This document shows, piece by piece, positions 1 through 8,630 of a stretch of 34,735 bases of DNA. Positions within the stretch are counted from its first letter, which is position 1. Each line of letters begins with the position of its first letter. The notes under the pieces were generated by a model, which was not told where the DNA came from, searched no databases, and saw only the letters and a program-made list of their open reading frames with translations. A program made the translations under genes and the position numbers. Origin of the DNA: JAWWBG01 sp033721095 (GTDB lineage: Bacteria > Actinomycetota > Nitriliruptoria > Nitriliruptorales > Nitriliruptoraceae); contig JAWWBG010000001.1 of NCBI GenBank assembly GCA_033721095.1, forward strand, positions 1 through 34,735, read 5' to 3'.

Positions 1-3
1 CAC

Positions 4-1191
4 ATGATCCTCGTCGCGGACCCCGACCGGACGTTCCTGGAGCGCGTCGGTGCTGCGCTCCAGCGTCCTGACGGCTTGGTCCAGCTCGAGTCGCTGGAGG
101 ACGTCGCGCGCGCCTTCGAGGCGTCGGGCGACCGCATCACGGTTGCCATCCTCGGCCCAGGAATCGAGTACCGGGCCGCACTTGATCGGGTCGAACAGTT
201 TGTTCGGTCACCGGCGCACTCGACCGAGTTCATCCTCGTTCGTCACGACAGCGACACCGAGACGCTCCGTGCTGCCCTGCGAGCCGGCGCACGTGACGTC
301 CTGCCGACCGACTTCGAGGAGGCCGAGCTCAAGGACGCGGTGACCCGGGCCGAGGACCTGTCGCTGGCGCGGCAGAGCACCGGGGAGATCGACACGGTCG
401 ACGGCAAGATCGTGACGGTTTTCTCGACCAAGGGTGGGTGCGGCAAGAGCCTCATCGCCACCAACCTCGCGCTGCTGCTCAACCAGCGGACGCAAGGCGA
501 CGTGACGCTGGTCGACATGGACCTGCAGTCCGGTGACCTGGCCATCATGCTCCAGCTGCTGCCCGCGCTGAGCATCTACGAGGCCTCGCAATCTCCCGGC
601 CGACTCGACGCCGAGTCCCTGAGCGGCTACCTGACGCCCCACCGGTCCGGAGTGTCGGTGCTCGCGGCGCCGACCGAGCCCTCGCTGGCGGATGCCGTGT
701 CGGCAACAGCGGTCACCCGCGTCCTGGAGCTGCTCGCGCAGACCCACGAGTACGTCGTCGTCGATGGGCCGCCGTTCTTCACCGACCAGATCCTCCCCGC
801 GCTCGACATGTCCGACGCCGTTCTCGTCATCGGCAGCATGGACGTGCCCAGCGTCAAGAACCTCCGCTTGGCCCTGACGACGCTCGATCAGCTGGGCGTC
901 AACCGGGAGAAGGTGCACGTGGTGCTCAACCGGGCGGACACGAAGGTCGGCCTGCGCACCGCCGAGGTCGAGAAGTCCCTCGGCGCGAAGATCGAGATCA
1001 TGATTCCATCGAGTCGTGACGTCCCGCTCTCGATCAACCAGGGCAACCCGCTGGCCAACAGCCAGCCGGAGTCGCCCGTGATCGAAGCCCTGCTCGGGCT
1101 GCTGCCCATCGTCAGTGCCGGTGAGATCGGCGTGGACGCCCAGCGGGTCGACAAGGGCAAGGGCGGCCTCCTGTCACGCTTCAAGAGCTGA
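4..1191 (+). CDS. CpaE/TadZ-like pilus assembly ATPase
   Basis: MinD/ParA-type P-loop ATPase of Tad (Flp pilus) systems, which helps place the assembly machine at the membrane. Residues 1-120 look like a receiver domain, but the strand that should carry the phosphoacceptor reads VAILGPG with no Asp, so it is probably a pseudo-receiver. The ATPase part starts near residue 134 with a deviant Walker A, STKGGCGKS (141-149; Lys143 and Lys148), then VDMDLQSGD and later VVVDGPP, as in MinD-like proteins. Cys146 replaces the usual Val. At 395 residues it has the normal length of CpaE. The ATG lies three bases from the window edge, so the true start could be further upstream. It is the first visible gene of a five-gene + strand operon, 14 bp before tadA. 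The family call is strong; the pseudo-receiver is inferred from the missing Asp. Confidence 0.85.
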   Translation: MILVADPDRTFLERVGAALQRPDGLVQLESLEDVARAFEASGDRITVAILGPGIEYRAALDRVEQFVRSPAHSTEFILVRHDSDTETLRAALRAGARDVLPTDFEEAELKDAVTRAEDLSLARQSTGEIDTVDGKIVTVFSTKGGCGKSLIATNLALLLNQRTQGDVTLVDMDLQSGDLAIMLQLLPALSIYEASQSPGRLDAESLSGYLTPHRSGVSVLAAPTEPSLADAVSATAVTRVLELLAQTHEYVVVDGPPFFTDQILPALDMSDAVLVIGSMDVPSVKNLRLALTTLDQLGVNREKVHVVLNRADTKVGLRTAEVEKSLGAKIEIMIPSSRDVPLSINQGNPLANSQPESPVIEALLGLLPIVSAGEIGVDAQRVDKGKGGLLSRFKS

Positions 1192-1205
1192 ATGAAGGGC
1201 CCGAG

Positions 1206-2627
1206 ATGAGCCTCTACGAGCGCCTCTCCGGCGCACGAACCCCCACCGCCGAGGACGGCAGCGTCGACGGCGAGCAGCCGTTCGAGGCCTACGACGCGCA
1301 TGAGCCGGACCCCCTGGCGGAGATCCGACGTCGCACCCACCTGGAGCTGGTCCGCGCGCTGGGGCCCCGGCTGTACGACCAGCGCACGTCCGCCGAGGCC
1401 CTCGAGGAGGCCGTCAAGGAGCAGCTGACCGAGGTCCTGCGCAAGGAGTCGACTCCGCTCTCCCAGGCCGAACGGCAACGCCTGGTTGCCGAGACCCTCG
1501 ACGACATCCTCGGCTACGGCCCCCTCGAAGGCCTCCTGAACGACGAGAGCGTCACCGAGGTCATGTGCAACGGGTCCAAGCAGGTCTTCGTCGAACGCGA
1601 CGGCCACCTCGAGCTGTCGGATGCTGCCTTCCTCGACGACGGCCACCTTCGTCGGACCATCGAGAAGATCGTGGGCCAGGTCGGTCGACGCATCGACGAG
1701 TCCCAGCCCTACGTCGACGCGCGCCTTCCCGACGGCTCACGTGTGAACGCGGTCATCCCGCCGATCGCGCTCGACGGGCCGGCCCTCACGATTCGAAAGT
1801 TCGCCAAGGAGAAGTACAAGGCGGACGACCTGATCTCGTTCGGGACGTGGTCCCAGAAGGTTGCGTCCTTCATGGAAGCGGCCGTCCGTGGCCGCATGAA
1901 CGTCATCGTCGCCGGCGGAACGGGCGCCGGGAAGACGACCACGCTCAACGTGCTGTCCAACTTCATTCCCGACGACGAGCGCATCGTCACGATCGAGGAC
2001 GCCGCCGAGCTCCAGCTGACCCAGCCCCATCTCGTCCGGCTGGAGTCACGGCCCCCCAACATCGAAGGCCGTGGTGCGGTCACCATCCGTGACCTCGTGC
2101 GCAACAGCCTGCGCATGCGCCCCGACCGCATCGTCGTCGGTGAGGTTCGTGGCGGCGAGGCCCTCGACATGCTCCAGGCCATGAACACCGGCCACGACGG
2201 CTCGATCTCGACCGTCCACTCGAACTCGCCGCGGGACACGCTGGCGCGGCTCGAGACCATGGTGCTCATGGCGGGCGTCGACCTGCCCGTGCGCGCCATC
2301 CGCGAGCAGATCGCCTCGGCAGTCCAGTTCATCATCCACCAGTCCCGGCTCAAGGACGGGTCCCGTCGCATCGGCTACGTGACCGAGGTCACCGGCATGG
2401 AGGGCGACGTCATCACGATGCAGGACATCTTCCTGTTCGACTGGGGCATGGGCGTCGACCCCGAGACGGGCCGAGCACTCGGGCACCTCAAGCCCACCGG
2501 CATCCGGCCAAAGGCTGCCGAGGAGCTCGAGGACCACGGCGTGGAGCTCGATCCGGAATGGTTCGAGCCCGAGTCCTTTGCCCGGGACGAGCAACGGGCC
2601 CAGGGTCGGCGCAAGGCCCGCCTCTGA
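1206..2627 (+). CDS. tadA: TadA/CpaF secretion ATPase of Tad pilus
   Basis: Cytoplasmic hexameric ATPase (GspE/VirB11 superfamily) that powers assembly of Flp-type pili. The order of motifs is canonical: N-terminal domain with the LGYGPLEGLL...VTEVMCNG block (102-123), Walker A GGTGAGKTT (237-245), Asp box TIEDAAELQL (262-271), Walker B RIVVGEVRGGE (308-318) and His box GHDGSISTVHSNS (329-341). Length of 473 residues fits the family. The first 45 residues are variable and acidic. The ATG at 1206 follows the previous stop by 14 bp. The stop shares one base with the start of the next gene (TGATG), which suggests translational coupling with the platform protein. I am confident of the family; whether it builds a pilus or a related secretion device cannot be decided without the pilin genes, which are not in the window. 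Confidence 0.95.
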   Translation: MSLYERLSGARTPTAEDGSVDGEQPFEAYDAHEPDPLAEIRRRTHLELVRALGPRLYDQRTSAEALEEAVKEQLTEVLRKESTPLSQAERQRLVAETLDDILGYGPLEGLLNDESVTEVMCNGSKQVFVERDGHLELSDAAFLDDGHLRRTIEKIVGQVGRRIDESQPYVDARLPDGSRVNAVIPPIALDGPALTIRKFAKEKYKADDLISFGTWSQKVASFMEAAVRGRMNVIVAGGTGAGKTTTLNVLSNFIPDDERIVTIEDAAELQLTQPHLVRLESRPPNIEGRGAVTIRDLVRNSLRMRPDRIVVGEVRGGEALDMLQAMNTGHDGSISTVHSNSPRDTLARLETMVLMAGVDLPVRAIREQIASAVQFIIHQSRLKDGSRRIGYVTEVTGMEGDVITMQDIFLFDWGMGVDPETGRALGHLKPTGIRPKAAEELEDHGVELDPEWFEPESFARDEQRAQGRRKARL

Positions 2628-3886
2628 TGCGGGACACGTTGACCAGCCGACGGATCGCGACGACCCTCCTTGCGTGGGTCGTCGTCGCACTGTCCGCCAC
2701 TGCGGCCTGGGCCCAGACGCCCACCCCGACGGCGCCGGGAACGGAGCCGCCCGGGACCGAGGCTCCGGCCGTCGAGCCCACCCCCGAGCCCAGCCCGACA
2801 TCGACCGGTGTCGGGGGGTCGGTCACGGTGCCACTCGGTCCCGCAGAGCGGCCGGACTTCACCCTGACGCCGCCGCAGCGAGCCGTGATTCCCGACACGG
2901 GACTGTTCGGGTCACAGCTCGCCTTCTGGGTTGCGATCCTCTCCGCGTTCGTCGCCGTCGTCCTGCTGATGGCCTTCCTGATCATCCCCGCGCTGGACAA
3001 GCCTGCGGAGCGCGTGCTCAAGCGCGGCCTGCGCATCTACAGCCGCGGCGCCTCGGAAAAGGAATCCTCGACCGGCATGTCGGCCAGCAACATCGGCAAG
3101 GCTGCGGCTGGACTCGTCAGCGCCGTTCCCAAGCCCGAGGGTTACGAGGAGCAGCTCCAGCTCAAGCTCGACCGCGCGGGTTGGCCGTTCCGTGCCAGCG
3201 AGTTCATCGCCCTGCGTGTCGGGGCGGGCGTCTTCGGCGCCTTGGTCGGCTTCGGCCTCCTCGCCAGTGTGCCGCTCGGCCTCGTCCTGATGGTCGCCGG
3301 CGTCATCGTGCCGGGTGTCGTTCTCGACGTGGCCAAGAAGCGGCGCGAGAACCAGTTCCTCGCCCAGTTGCCCGACACGCTCACGCTCCTGTCGGGCGCT
3401 CTCAAGGCCGGTTACGGGCTGCTCCAGGCCGTCGACACCGTCGTGCAGGAGTCACCCGAGCCGACCAAGCAGGAGTTCCAGCGGGTGCTCAGCGAGGCTC
3501 GCCTCGGCCTGCCGCTGAACGAGGCGCTCGATGACATGGCCGAGCGTGTCGGGAGCGAGGACTTCCGCTGGGTCGTCGTGGCGATCAACATCCAGGCGCA
3601 GGTGGGTGGCAACCTGGCCGAGCTGCTCGACACGATCGCCAACACGCTGCGCGAACGCGAGATGGTCCGACGCCAGATCGCCGTCCTGTCGGCCGAGGGT
3701 CGGCTCAGTGCCGTCATCCTCACGGCCCTGCCGTTCGTGATCGTGCTCTACCTGAGTGTCGTGAATCCCGAGTACATCGGGACGCTGATCAGTCACTGGG
3801 TCGGGCGGATCCTCATCGGCTTCGGGCTGGTCCTGATGGGGATCGGCATCTTCTGGATGCGCAAGCTCATCCAGATCGACGTGTAG
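2627..3886 (+). CDS. tadB: TadB-like platform protein with N-terminal export signal
   Basis: Inner-membrane platform protein of the type II secretion F family. The frame is open further upstream, but the ATG at 2627, overlapping the tadA stop by one base, is the natural start because it is followed at once by a signal-peptide-like stretch (residues 1-29, positive start, hydrophobic core, AWA at the cleavage point). Residues 30-95 are rich in Pro, Thr and Glu and contain no hydrophobic segment. A membrane helix follows (98-121), then two close helices around 195-235, the T2SSF domain (about 240-365, with LPDTLTLLSGALKAGYGLLQA and IQAQVGGNLAELLD) and C-terminal helices. At 419 residues it is about 100 longer than usual TadB proteins; the extra part is the exported, low-complexity N-terminus. 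The TadB assignment is firm; the purpose of the extension is unknown. Confidence 0.88.
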   Translation: MRDTLTSRRIATTLLAWVVVALSATAAWAQTPTPTAPGTEPPGTEAPAVEPTPEPSPTSTGVGGSVTVPLGPAERPDFTLTPPQRAVIPDTGLFGSQLAFWVAILSAFVAVVLLMAFLIIPALDKPAERVLKRGLRIYSRGASEKESSTGMSASNIGKAAAGLVSAVPKPEGYEEQLQLKLDRAGWPFRASEFIALRVGAGVFGALVGFGLLASVPLGLVLMVAGVIVPGVVLDVAKKRRENQFLAQLPDTLTLLSGALKAGYGLLQAVDTVVQESPEPTKQEFQRVLSEARLGLPLNEALDDMAERVGSEDFRWVVVAINIQAQVGGNLAELLDTIANTLREREMVRRQIAVLSAEGRLSAVILTALPFVIVLYLSVVNPEYIGTLISHWVGRILIGFGLVLMGIGIFWMRKLIQIDV

Positions 3887-3895
3887 GGGCGCGGC

Positions 3896-4837
3896 ATGAG
3901 CGGGATCTCACTGTCACTCGGCATGGCTGCCGCCTTCGGTTCGATGGCGCTGCTGTTCGTGACCTTCGGCAGCGCCATGGTCGAACGTCGGCGCAGCTAC
4001 CTGATGCTCCGCAACGTCCGCGAGGCAGGCAAGATCGCCGCGACGCAGCGCGAACGCGAGCTGGCCGTTCCGGCACTCCAGCGCATCATCATCCCCATGC
4101 TCAAGCGGTTCGGCGAGCTCGGTCGCCGCATGACGCCCGAGGCCGTGCTGGAGCGCCTCGACCAGGAACTGGCCTACGCCGGCAACCCGGAGGGCTGGGA
4201 CGGCGAACGGGTCCTGGCGCTCAAGTTCACCTTCATGATCGGCCTCGGCTTCGTCGGCCTGATCCTGCCGGGGGTCCTCACCGGCGTGTGGTGGCGGGGC
4301 CTGATCGGCGTGCTCGTCGGCGTCTTCCTCGGCAACTACATCCCGGAGTGGATCCTCCGTGCTCGCTCCGGTGACCGCCAGAAGCAGATCCAGCGGGCGC
4401 TGCCCGACGCCCTCGACCTCATGTCCATCACCGTCGAGGCCGGTCTCGCCTTCGACGCCGCACTCGAGCGCTCCGCCCGCGAGATGGGCGGCCCGTTGGG
4501 CGAGGAGTTCTATCGGGTGCACCAGGAGATGCGGCTGGGCAAGGCCCGGGCCGAGGCGCTTCGCGACCTGGGGGAGCGGTCGCCGTTGGCCGAGCTCCGA
4601 TCCTTCGTCCTCGCGATGGTGCAGGCCGACATCTTCGGCATCCCGATTGCTCGCGTGCTCCACGTCCAGTCGCGTGAGCTGCGCATCAAGCGCCGGCAGC
4701 GGGCCGAGGAGCAGGCGCAGAAGCTTCCGGTCAAGATCATCTTCCCGCTGATCACCTGCATCTTCCCGTCCCTGTTCATCGTGCTGCTGGGCCCGGCGGC
4801 CATCAACATCTACGAGTCGCTCATCAGGGACCAGTGA
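3896..4837 (+). CDS. tadC: TadC-like platform protein
   Basis: Second T2SSF-family platform protein of the Tad machine, partner of TadB in the membrane. It starts with a membrane helix (MAAAFGSMALLFVTFGSAMV), a cytoplasmic segment, paired helices near residues 108-150 (FMIGLGFVGLILPGVLTGV and GVLVGVFLGNYIPEWIL), then the T2SSF domain with the typical QRALPDALDLMSITVEAGLAFDAAL motif (162-186) and a C-terminal helix rich in Ile, Phe and Pro. Length 313 residues, normal for TadC. It begins 9 bp after tadB and ends 4 bp before the next gene, so it belongs to the same operon. TadB and TadC are both present as is usual; no prepilin peptidase or minor pilins are seen in the window. Confidence 0.9.
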   Translation: MSGISLSLGMAAAFGSMALLFVTFGSAMVERRRSYLMLRNVREAGKIAATQRERELAVPALQRIIIPMLKRFGELGRRMTPEAVLERLDQELAYAGNPEGWDGERVLALKFTFMIGLGFVGLILPGVLTGVWWRGLIGVLVGVFLGNYIPEWILRARSGDRQKQIQRALPDALDLMSITVEAGLAFDAALERSAREMGGPLGEEFYRVHQEMRLGKARAEALRDLGERSPLAELRSFVLAMVQADIFGIPIARVLHVQSRELRIKRRQRAEEQAQKLPVKIIFPLITCIFPSLFIVLLGPAAINIYESLIRDQ

Positions 4838-4841
4838 CGCC

Positions 4842-6362
4842 GTGTCCTCGACTCCCGTCCGGATCGGCGCCATCACGTCCAACGCCTCGCTGGTGGTGGC
4901 GCTGACGCTCCGTGTCGAGGACTGGGACATCGTGTCCGGCCCGACGGCATCAGCGGTCGATCAACTCGAGAGCTCCGACGTGCTGCTGATCGACCGCGGT
5001 TCGACCGAGCTCGGCCTCGCGGAGCTCGAGGACGCCCGGCTCAATTGCCCGTTGGCGCCCGCGATCATCATCGGCGACGAGGAGTCCGACCAGGTCGGCG
5101 ACGCCACGCTGCTCCTGCGTCCATTCACGCTGGAGGACCTTGCACGCGCCATCAACGACGCCGGCAACAGCGCCGCCGCTCCGGAGGTTGCCCCACCCGC
5201 CGAGCCCGAGCCCCCGCCCGTCGCCATCGAGGAGGAAGAGGAGGACCTCGAGGAACCCGAGATGGGCGTCTTCGACGAGGACGACTTCGACCTCGATGAG
5301 CCGCCGGTCGTCGTCACGCCCGAACCAGACGACGAGTGGGAGGAGCCCGAGCCCGTCGTCGTGGACGAAGCGCCCGCGGCCGATGCGCCCGTTGCCCCGC
5401 CACCGCGCGCAGCCGTCCAGGAGACCCCTGCCGCAGATGTCGCCGCGGACGAGGAGGATTTCGTCGAGCCCGAGCCGGTGGTGCTCGCCGACGAGACGGC
5501 GTCGGACGACCTCGACGAGCCGGCGCCAATGGTCGCAGCCATCGAGCCGTCGACCTCGCTCATCATCGACGACGACGAGGAGGACGAGGATCCACTCGAG
5601 GAGCTCGTCGAGCAGGCCGTGGAGGCACGACGGGCCCCCGACGCAACACCGGAGCCTCCGCAGCCGGCGGCGCCAGTCGCCAAACCCGAGCCGGCGAAGC
5701 CCACGCCGCCTGTGCCCACGCCGCCCGCGCCCGCAGACCGGCGCCGACGGGGCTGGCGCAAGAAGAAGCGGCCCGAGGACGAGCAGGGTCCCGCCGAGAT
5801 CGCGGCCCAGCAGATGGCCGTCGCAGCGGCGAGCTCGAAGGGGCGCCCCCGAGAGCTGCGCGGCCGCGTCGCCGACATCCTGGTGGCCGGATCCGACCTG
5901 CACGCCCTCATCGACGAGATGCCAATCCTGCGCTCCGGTGCGGACCTGGCGGACGTGCTCGCCGGCGAGGTCCAGGACGAGCTCCACGCGGACACGGTCG
6001 CCGTGTGGCTGCTGGAGGGCGACCACTTCGTCGTGGGGGGTGGTCGCGGCCTCACGACGGCGGAGTCCCGCACCAAGGCCCCGCTGAACCAGCCGCTGCT
6101 GGCTGATCTCCAGCGCACCGGAGCAGCCTCGCTCATCACGCCGGTCGACCTGGCCGCAGCGATCGTTTCCGGAATCGCCGGGGCGCGGACCAAGGCGCTG
6201 ATGGCCACCGCCATTGCCATCGGTCCCGACCGCTACGCACACATCACGGTCGGTGCCAGCGACTACACCGAGGAGGACCTCGACCGGCTGGTCGAGCTCG
6301 CGGTGGAGGCGGCGCCGTTCTTCGCCATTGCCCGGCTCATGGACGGCCTGCGCGCGCGCTGA
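4842..6362 (+). CDS. Tad-operon protein: pseudo-receiver, acidic linker, GAF-like domain
   Basis: I do not recognise this as a named family. The GTG start at 4842 lies 4 bp after tadC, so it is in the Tad operon. Three parts can be seen. Residues 5-107 have the alternating pattern of a response-regulator receiver: DVLLIDRG at the third strand (46-53, with Asp51) and LLLRPFTLEDLARAI at the end, where Arg93 sits at the usual Lys. The acidic pair expected after the first strand is absent, so phosphorylation is doubtful. Residues 110-300 are a disordered linker packed with Glu, Asp and Pro, ended by a basic cluster RRRRGWRKKKR (300-310). Residues 364-500 resemble a GAF-type sensor (LADVLAGEVQDELHADTVAV onward). 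A scaffold or regulator for the Tad motor is my inference only. It ends three bases from the convergent ABC permease gene. Confidence 0.8.
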   Translation: MSSTPVRIGAITSNASLVVALTLRVEDWDIVSGPTASAVDQLESSDVLLIDRGSTELGLAELEDARLNCPLAPAIIIGDEESDQVGDATLLLRPFTLEDLARAINDAGNSAAAPEVAPPAEPEPPPVAIEEEEEDLEEPEMGVFDEDDFDLDEPPVVVTPEPDDEWEEPEPVVVDEAPAADAPVAPPPRAAVQETPAADVAADEEDFVEPEPVVLADETASDDLDEPAPMVAAIEPSTSLIIDDDEEDEDPLEELVEQAVEARRAPDATPEPPQPAAPVAKPEPAKPTPPVPTPPAPADRRRRGWRKKKRPEDEQGPAEIAAQQMAVAAASSKGRPRELRGRVADILVAGSDLHALIDEMPILRSGADLADVLAGEVQDELHADTVAVWLLEGDHFVVGGGRGLTTAESRTKAPLNQPLLADLQRTGAASLITPVDLAAAIVSGIAGARTKALMATAIAIGPDRYAHITVGASDYTEEDLDRLVELAVEAAPFFAIARLMDGLRAR

Positions 6363-6365
6363 GCG

Positions 6366-7196
6366 CTACATCCGGACCGCGAGCTGCTCGCGGCGGAAGT
6401 GTTGAGCCGCAACGCGCAGCACGATGGCTGCAGCAGCCCAGATCCCCATGCCGAGTGCTGCGACGCGGACCGGGTTGAACAGCAGGTTCCCGCTGACCTG
6501 GACCAGCAGCAGCACGATGATCGGCAGCACGATCAGCGAACCGATCTGGTGGGCGGCTTGCAGCGAGTCGACCCTGCTCGAGACGATCACCATCGTCGCG
6601 AGCCCGAGTGCGGCCACGCCCGGTGTCACCCACAGCCCGAGGAGCACCCAGGTCGTCGTGGGAAAGAAGATCCGCCCGAATTCCGGCCACGCGACGACGT
6701 TCGCGACCACCGAGTAGACGAGGAACCCGCCGACGCCGATCGTGACGGCGGGCAGCCAGGCCGCCATGACCTTGGCGACCAGCAGCTCGTCGTCCGACGT
6801 CGGGGTGTGCAACAGGGCCTCCAGTGTTCGTCGTTCACGCTCTCCGGCAAACGAGTCCGCAGCGATCACGGTGGCGACCATCAGGGGCACCAGCAGGTAC
6901 AGCGGCGCGATGAAGACCTCGAGGACGAACCGTTCCCAGCCGCCGGGTTCGTCGATGTCTATGCCCGTGGCCTCGCCCGTGGTCTGGTTCGCCAACCGGT
7001 CGAAGGGCGTTGCTCCCTGCGCGTCCACGGGAACCTGGCCACTTGCGGCCAGCACCTCGCCACCGAGGACGAGGAACGCGGGCAGGATCACCAGGATGAT
7101 GATCGGTGCGACCAGCAGTGGCGTCCGCACGCCCTTGTTCCGGAGGACGGTCGTGATGTCCTTGCGCACGATGGCGCTGACGGCGTTCCAGTTCAT
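6366..7196 (-). CDS. ABC-2 type transporter permease (NatB-like)
   Basis: Membrane subunit of an ABC exporter. After a short cytoplasmic start (MNWNAVSAIVRKDITTVLRNKG) comes the first helix (PLLVAPIIILVILPAFLVLGG), an outer loop of about 55 residues, and five further hydrophobic segments. The segment SFAGERERRTLEALLHTP is the ABC-2 hallmark located after the second helix (GE-x-E-x-x-T-LE-x-LL-x-x-P). Length 276 residues is typical. It overlaps the upstream ATPase gene by 4 bp (ATGA), so the two subunits are translated as a pair. The substrate cannot be told from the sequence; relatives export sodium, drugs or unknown compounds. Confidence 0.85.
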   Translation of the reverse strand: MNWNAVSAIVRKDITTVLRNKGVRTPLLVAPIIILVILPAFLVLGGEVLAASGQVPVDAQGATPFDRLANQTTGEATGIDIDEPGGWERFVLEVFIAPLYLLVPLMVATVIAADSFAGERERRTLEALLHTPTSDDELLVAKVMAAWLPAVTIGVGGFLVYSVVANVVAWPEFGRIFFPTTTWVLLGLWVTPGVAALGLATMVIVSSRVDSLQAAHQIGSLIVLPIIVLLLVQVSGNLLFNPVRVAALGMGIWAAAAIVLRVAAQHFRREQLAVRM

Positions 7197-8131
7197 GAGA
7201 GGCGCTCGCCATCGTGGAGGTGGAGGTAGACGTCCTCCAGGGTGGGCTGATGGGGTGTCACGGCGTGGACGTCGTGGCCGGCCTCGACGAGCTTGCGGAC
7301 GATCGCCGGCACGTCCTGGTCGGCGTCGGCCACCCGCAACGTGCGCCCGTTGATGACCTCGACGGCCATGGGGGAGGGGAGCGCCGTTGCTGCGCGGTCG
7401 GCCTCGCCCGGTCCGACCTCGATCGACACGGTGACGCCCGCAGCGAAGCGGGCCGCGAGTTCAGCCGGCGACCCGACTGCGATGATCCGACCATGGCGGA
7501 CGATCGCCACGCGATCGCACAGCTCACTGGCCTCGGCGAGGTTGTGGGTGCTCAGGATCACGGTGCGGCCCTCGGCGCGGGCAATGCGGTGGATCAGCGT
7601 GCGAACGTCCTTGGCCGCGACGGGATCCATGTTGGTCGTCGGCTCGTCGAGCATGAGGACATCCGGCTTGTGGACCAACGCCCGAGCCAGGGCGACTCGC
7701 TGCTTGAGGCCGGCGGAGAAGCCGCGCACTGGCTCGTCCTCGCGCCCGCCGAGCCCGAGCACGTTCAGCGTCTCGCTGATTGCCACCTCGATCTCGGTTG
7801 GCGCCATCCCGTGGATCGACGCATAGATCGCGAGGTTCTCCCGCGCCGACAGGAGCTCCGCGAGCGCCGGATACTCGGTCAGCACACCCGTCCGCCGCCG
7901 CAACGCCTTGCCATCGCGGATCGGGTCCATGCCCAGCAGCGACACGGAGCCCCCATGGCTGACCAGCAGGCCATTGAGAACGCGGAGCAACGTGGTCTTG
8001 CCGGCGCCGTTGTGACCCAGCAGGCCGAAGACCTCGCCCTCCGCAACCTGGAGCGTGACGTCATCGAGGGCGGTGAACGTCCCGAAACGCCTCGTGACGT
8101 GCGCGACGTCCGCGACGACCGTGGACGTCAT
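7193..8131 (-). CDS. ABC transporter ATP-binding protein
   Basis: Nucleotide-binding subunit that drives the permease encoded just downstream. Motifs in order: Walker A GHNGAGKTT (39-47), signature FSAGLKQRVALARAL in place of LSGGQ, Walker B VLMLDEPTTNMDP and the switch His in STHNLAEASEL. The C-terminal 80 residues (ELAARFAAGVTVSIEV onward) form the extra domain found in NatA/DrrA-type exporters. The frame stays open upstream, but the ATG at 8131 is chosen because GGGAGG lies six bases before it and the protein then begins directly with the domain (MTSTVVADVAHVTRRFG). Length 312 residues. Gene pair with the permease; divergent from the membrane-protein genes at 8202, with an inverted repeat between them. 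Confidence 0.9.
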   Translation of the reverse strand: MTSTVVADVAHVTRRFGTFTALDDVTLQVAEGEVFGLLGHNGAGKTTLLRVLNGLLVSHGGSVSLLGMDPIRDGKALRRRTGVLTEYPALAELLSARENLAIYASIHGMAPTEIEVAISETLNVLGLGGREDEPVRGFSAGLKQRVALARALVHKPDVLMLDEPTTNMDPVAAKDVRTLIHRIARAEGRTVILSTHNLAEASELCDRVAIVRHGRIIAVGSPAELAARFAAGVTVSIEVGPGEADRAATALPSPMAVEVINGRTLRVADADQDVPAIVRKLVEAGHDVHAVTPHQPTLEDVYLHLHDGERLS

Positions 8132-8168
8132 GGATCCTCCCGAGCTGGGCACGCACAGCGTACGGTTC

Positions 8169-8183
8169 GTCACCCTGCGTGAC
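8169..8183. promoter_or_regulatory. Inverted repeat GTCAC-N5-GTGAC in divergent promoter region
   Basis: Perfect 5-bp half-sites GTCAC and GTGAC with a five-base spacer, between the divergent starts at 8131 and 8202. Placement and symmetry fit a repressor or activator site. The same half-sites with the same spacing occur at 30674-30688 in front of another gene. No regulator is identified. If the + strand gene starts at the earlier ATG (8130), the repeat would be coding instead. Confidence 0.4.
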
Positions 8184-8201
8184 ACGGACCAAAGGCCCGT
8201 C

Positions 8202-8630
8202 ATGGCCCGGACCGAAGGGGTGACGGTCGAACGCCCCGATCGAGCCATGCTGCTGGTCGTCCCGGCGCTGCTCCTGCTGGTGGCCAGTCTCCAGGTCGCA
8301 CGCGTCGCCACGCTCGACCAGTCCACCTGGATCGGCGGCGGCTTCGGCATGTTCGCGACCTATGACTACGACGACACACGGGCCGTCGTGGCCTTCTGGG
8401 AGACGCCTGACGGCCCGATCCCGGCCGATCTGGTCGCGGTCTCCCGTCAGGACCTGCTGCGGCTCCGGGTGGTGCCGAGCGCGGACAACGCCCGTCGGAT
8501 CGCCAGCCAGCTGATCTACGGGGGAGTGGTGGAGGAAGCTTCGTTGCTGGTCGTCGAGGTGCGGGGTCGCCGTCTGGCCGACGACATGCTGACCTTCCCG
8601 ACGCTGGTGCGCGTCGAGGTCGACGTGTGA
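8202..8630 (+). CDS. Small membrane-anchored protein of unknown function
   Basis: Unknown protein of 142 residues from the ATG at 8202. One membrane helix lies near the N-terminus (MLLVVPALLLLVASLQVARV), followed by about 105 mostly polar residues with the pattern WIGGGFGMFATYDYDDTRAVVAFWETPDGPIPADL and later ELRGRRLADDM-like positions (VVEVRGRRLADDM), compatible with a beta-rich domain outside or inside the membrane. The frame is open from further upstream; an ATG at 8130 is possible, but it would overlap the start of the divergent ABC gene and the extra residues look non-coding. The stop overlaps the next gene by 4 bp (GTGA), so the two membrane proteins are coupled and likely work together. 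Confidence 0.7.
   Translation: MARTEGVTVERPDRAMLLVVPALLLLVASLQVARVATLDQSTWIGGGFGMFATYDYDDTRAVVAFWETPDGPIPADLVAVSRQDLLRLRVVPSADNARRIASQLIYGGVVEEASLLVVEVRGRRLADDMLTFPTLVRVEVDV

Noticed and set aside
5140..6087. Arg/Ser-rich frame inside the 506-residue Tad protein
   Set aside because: It is an out-of-phase reading of acidic codons (GAC, GAG) and has no ribosome site.
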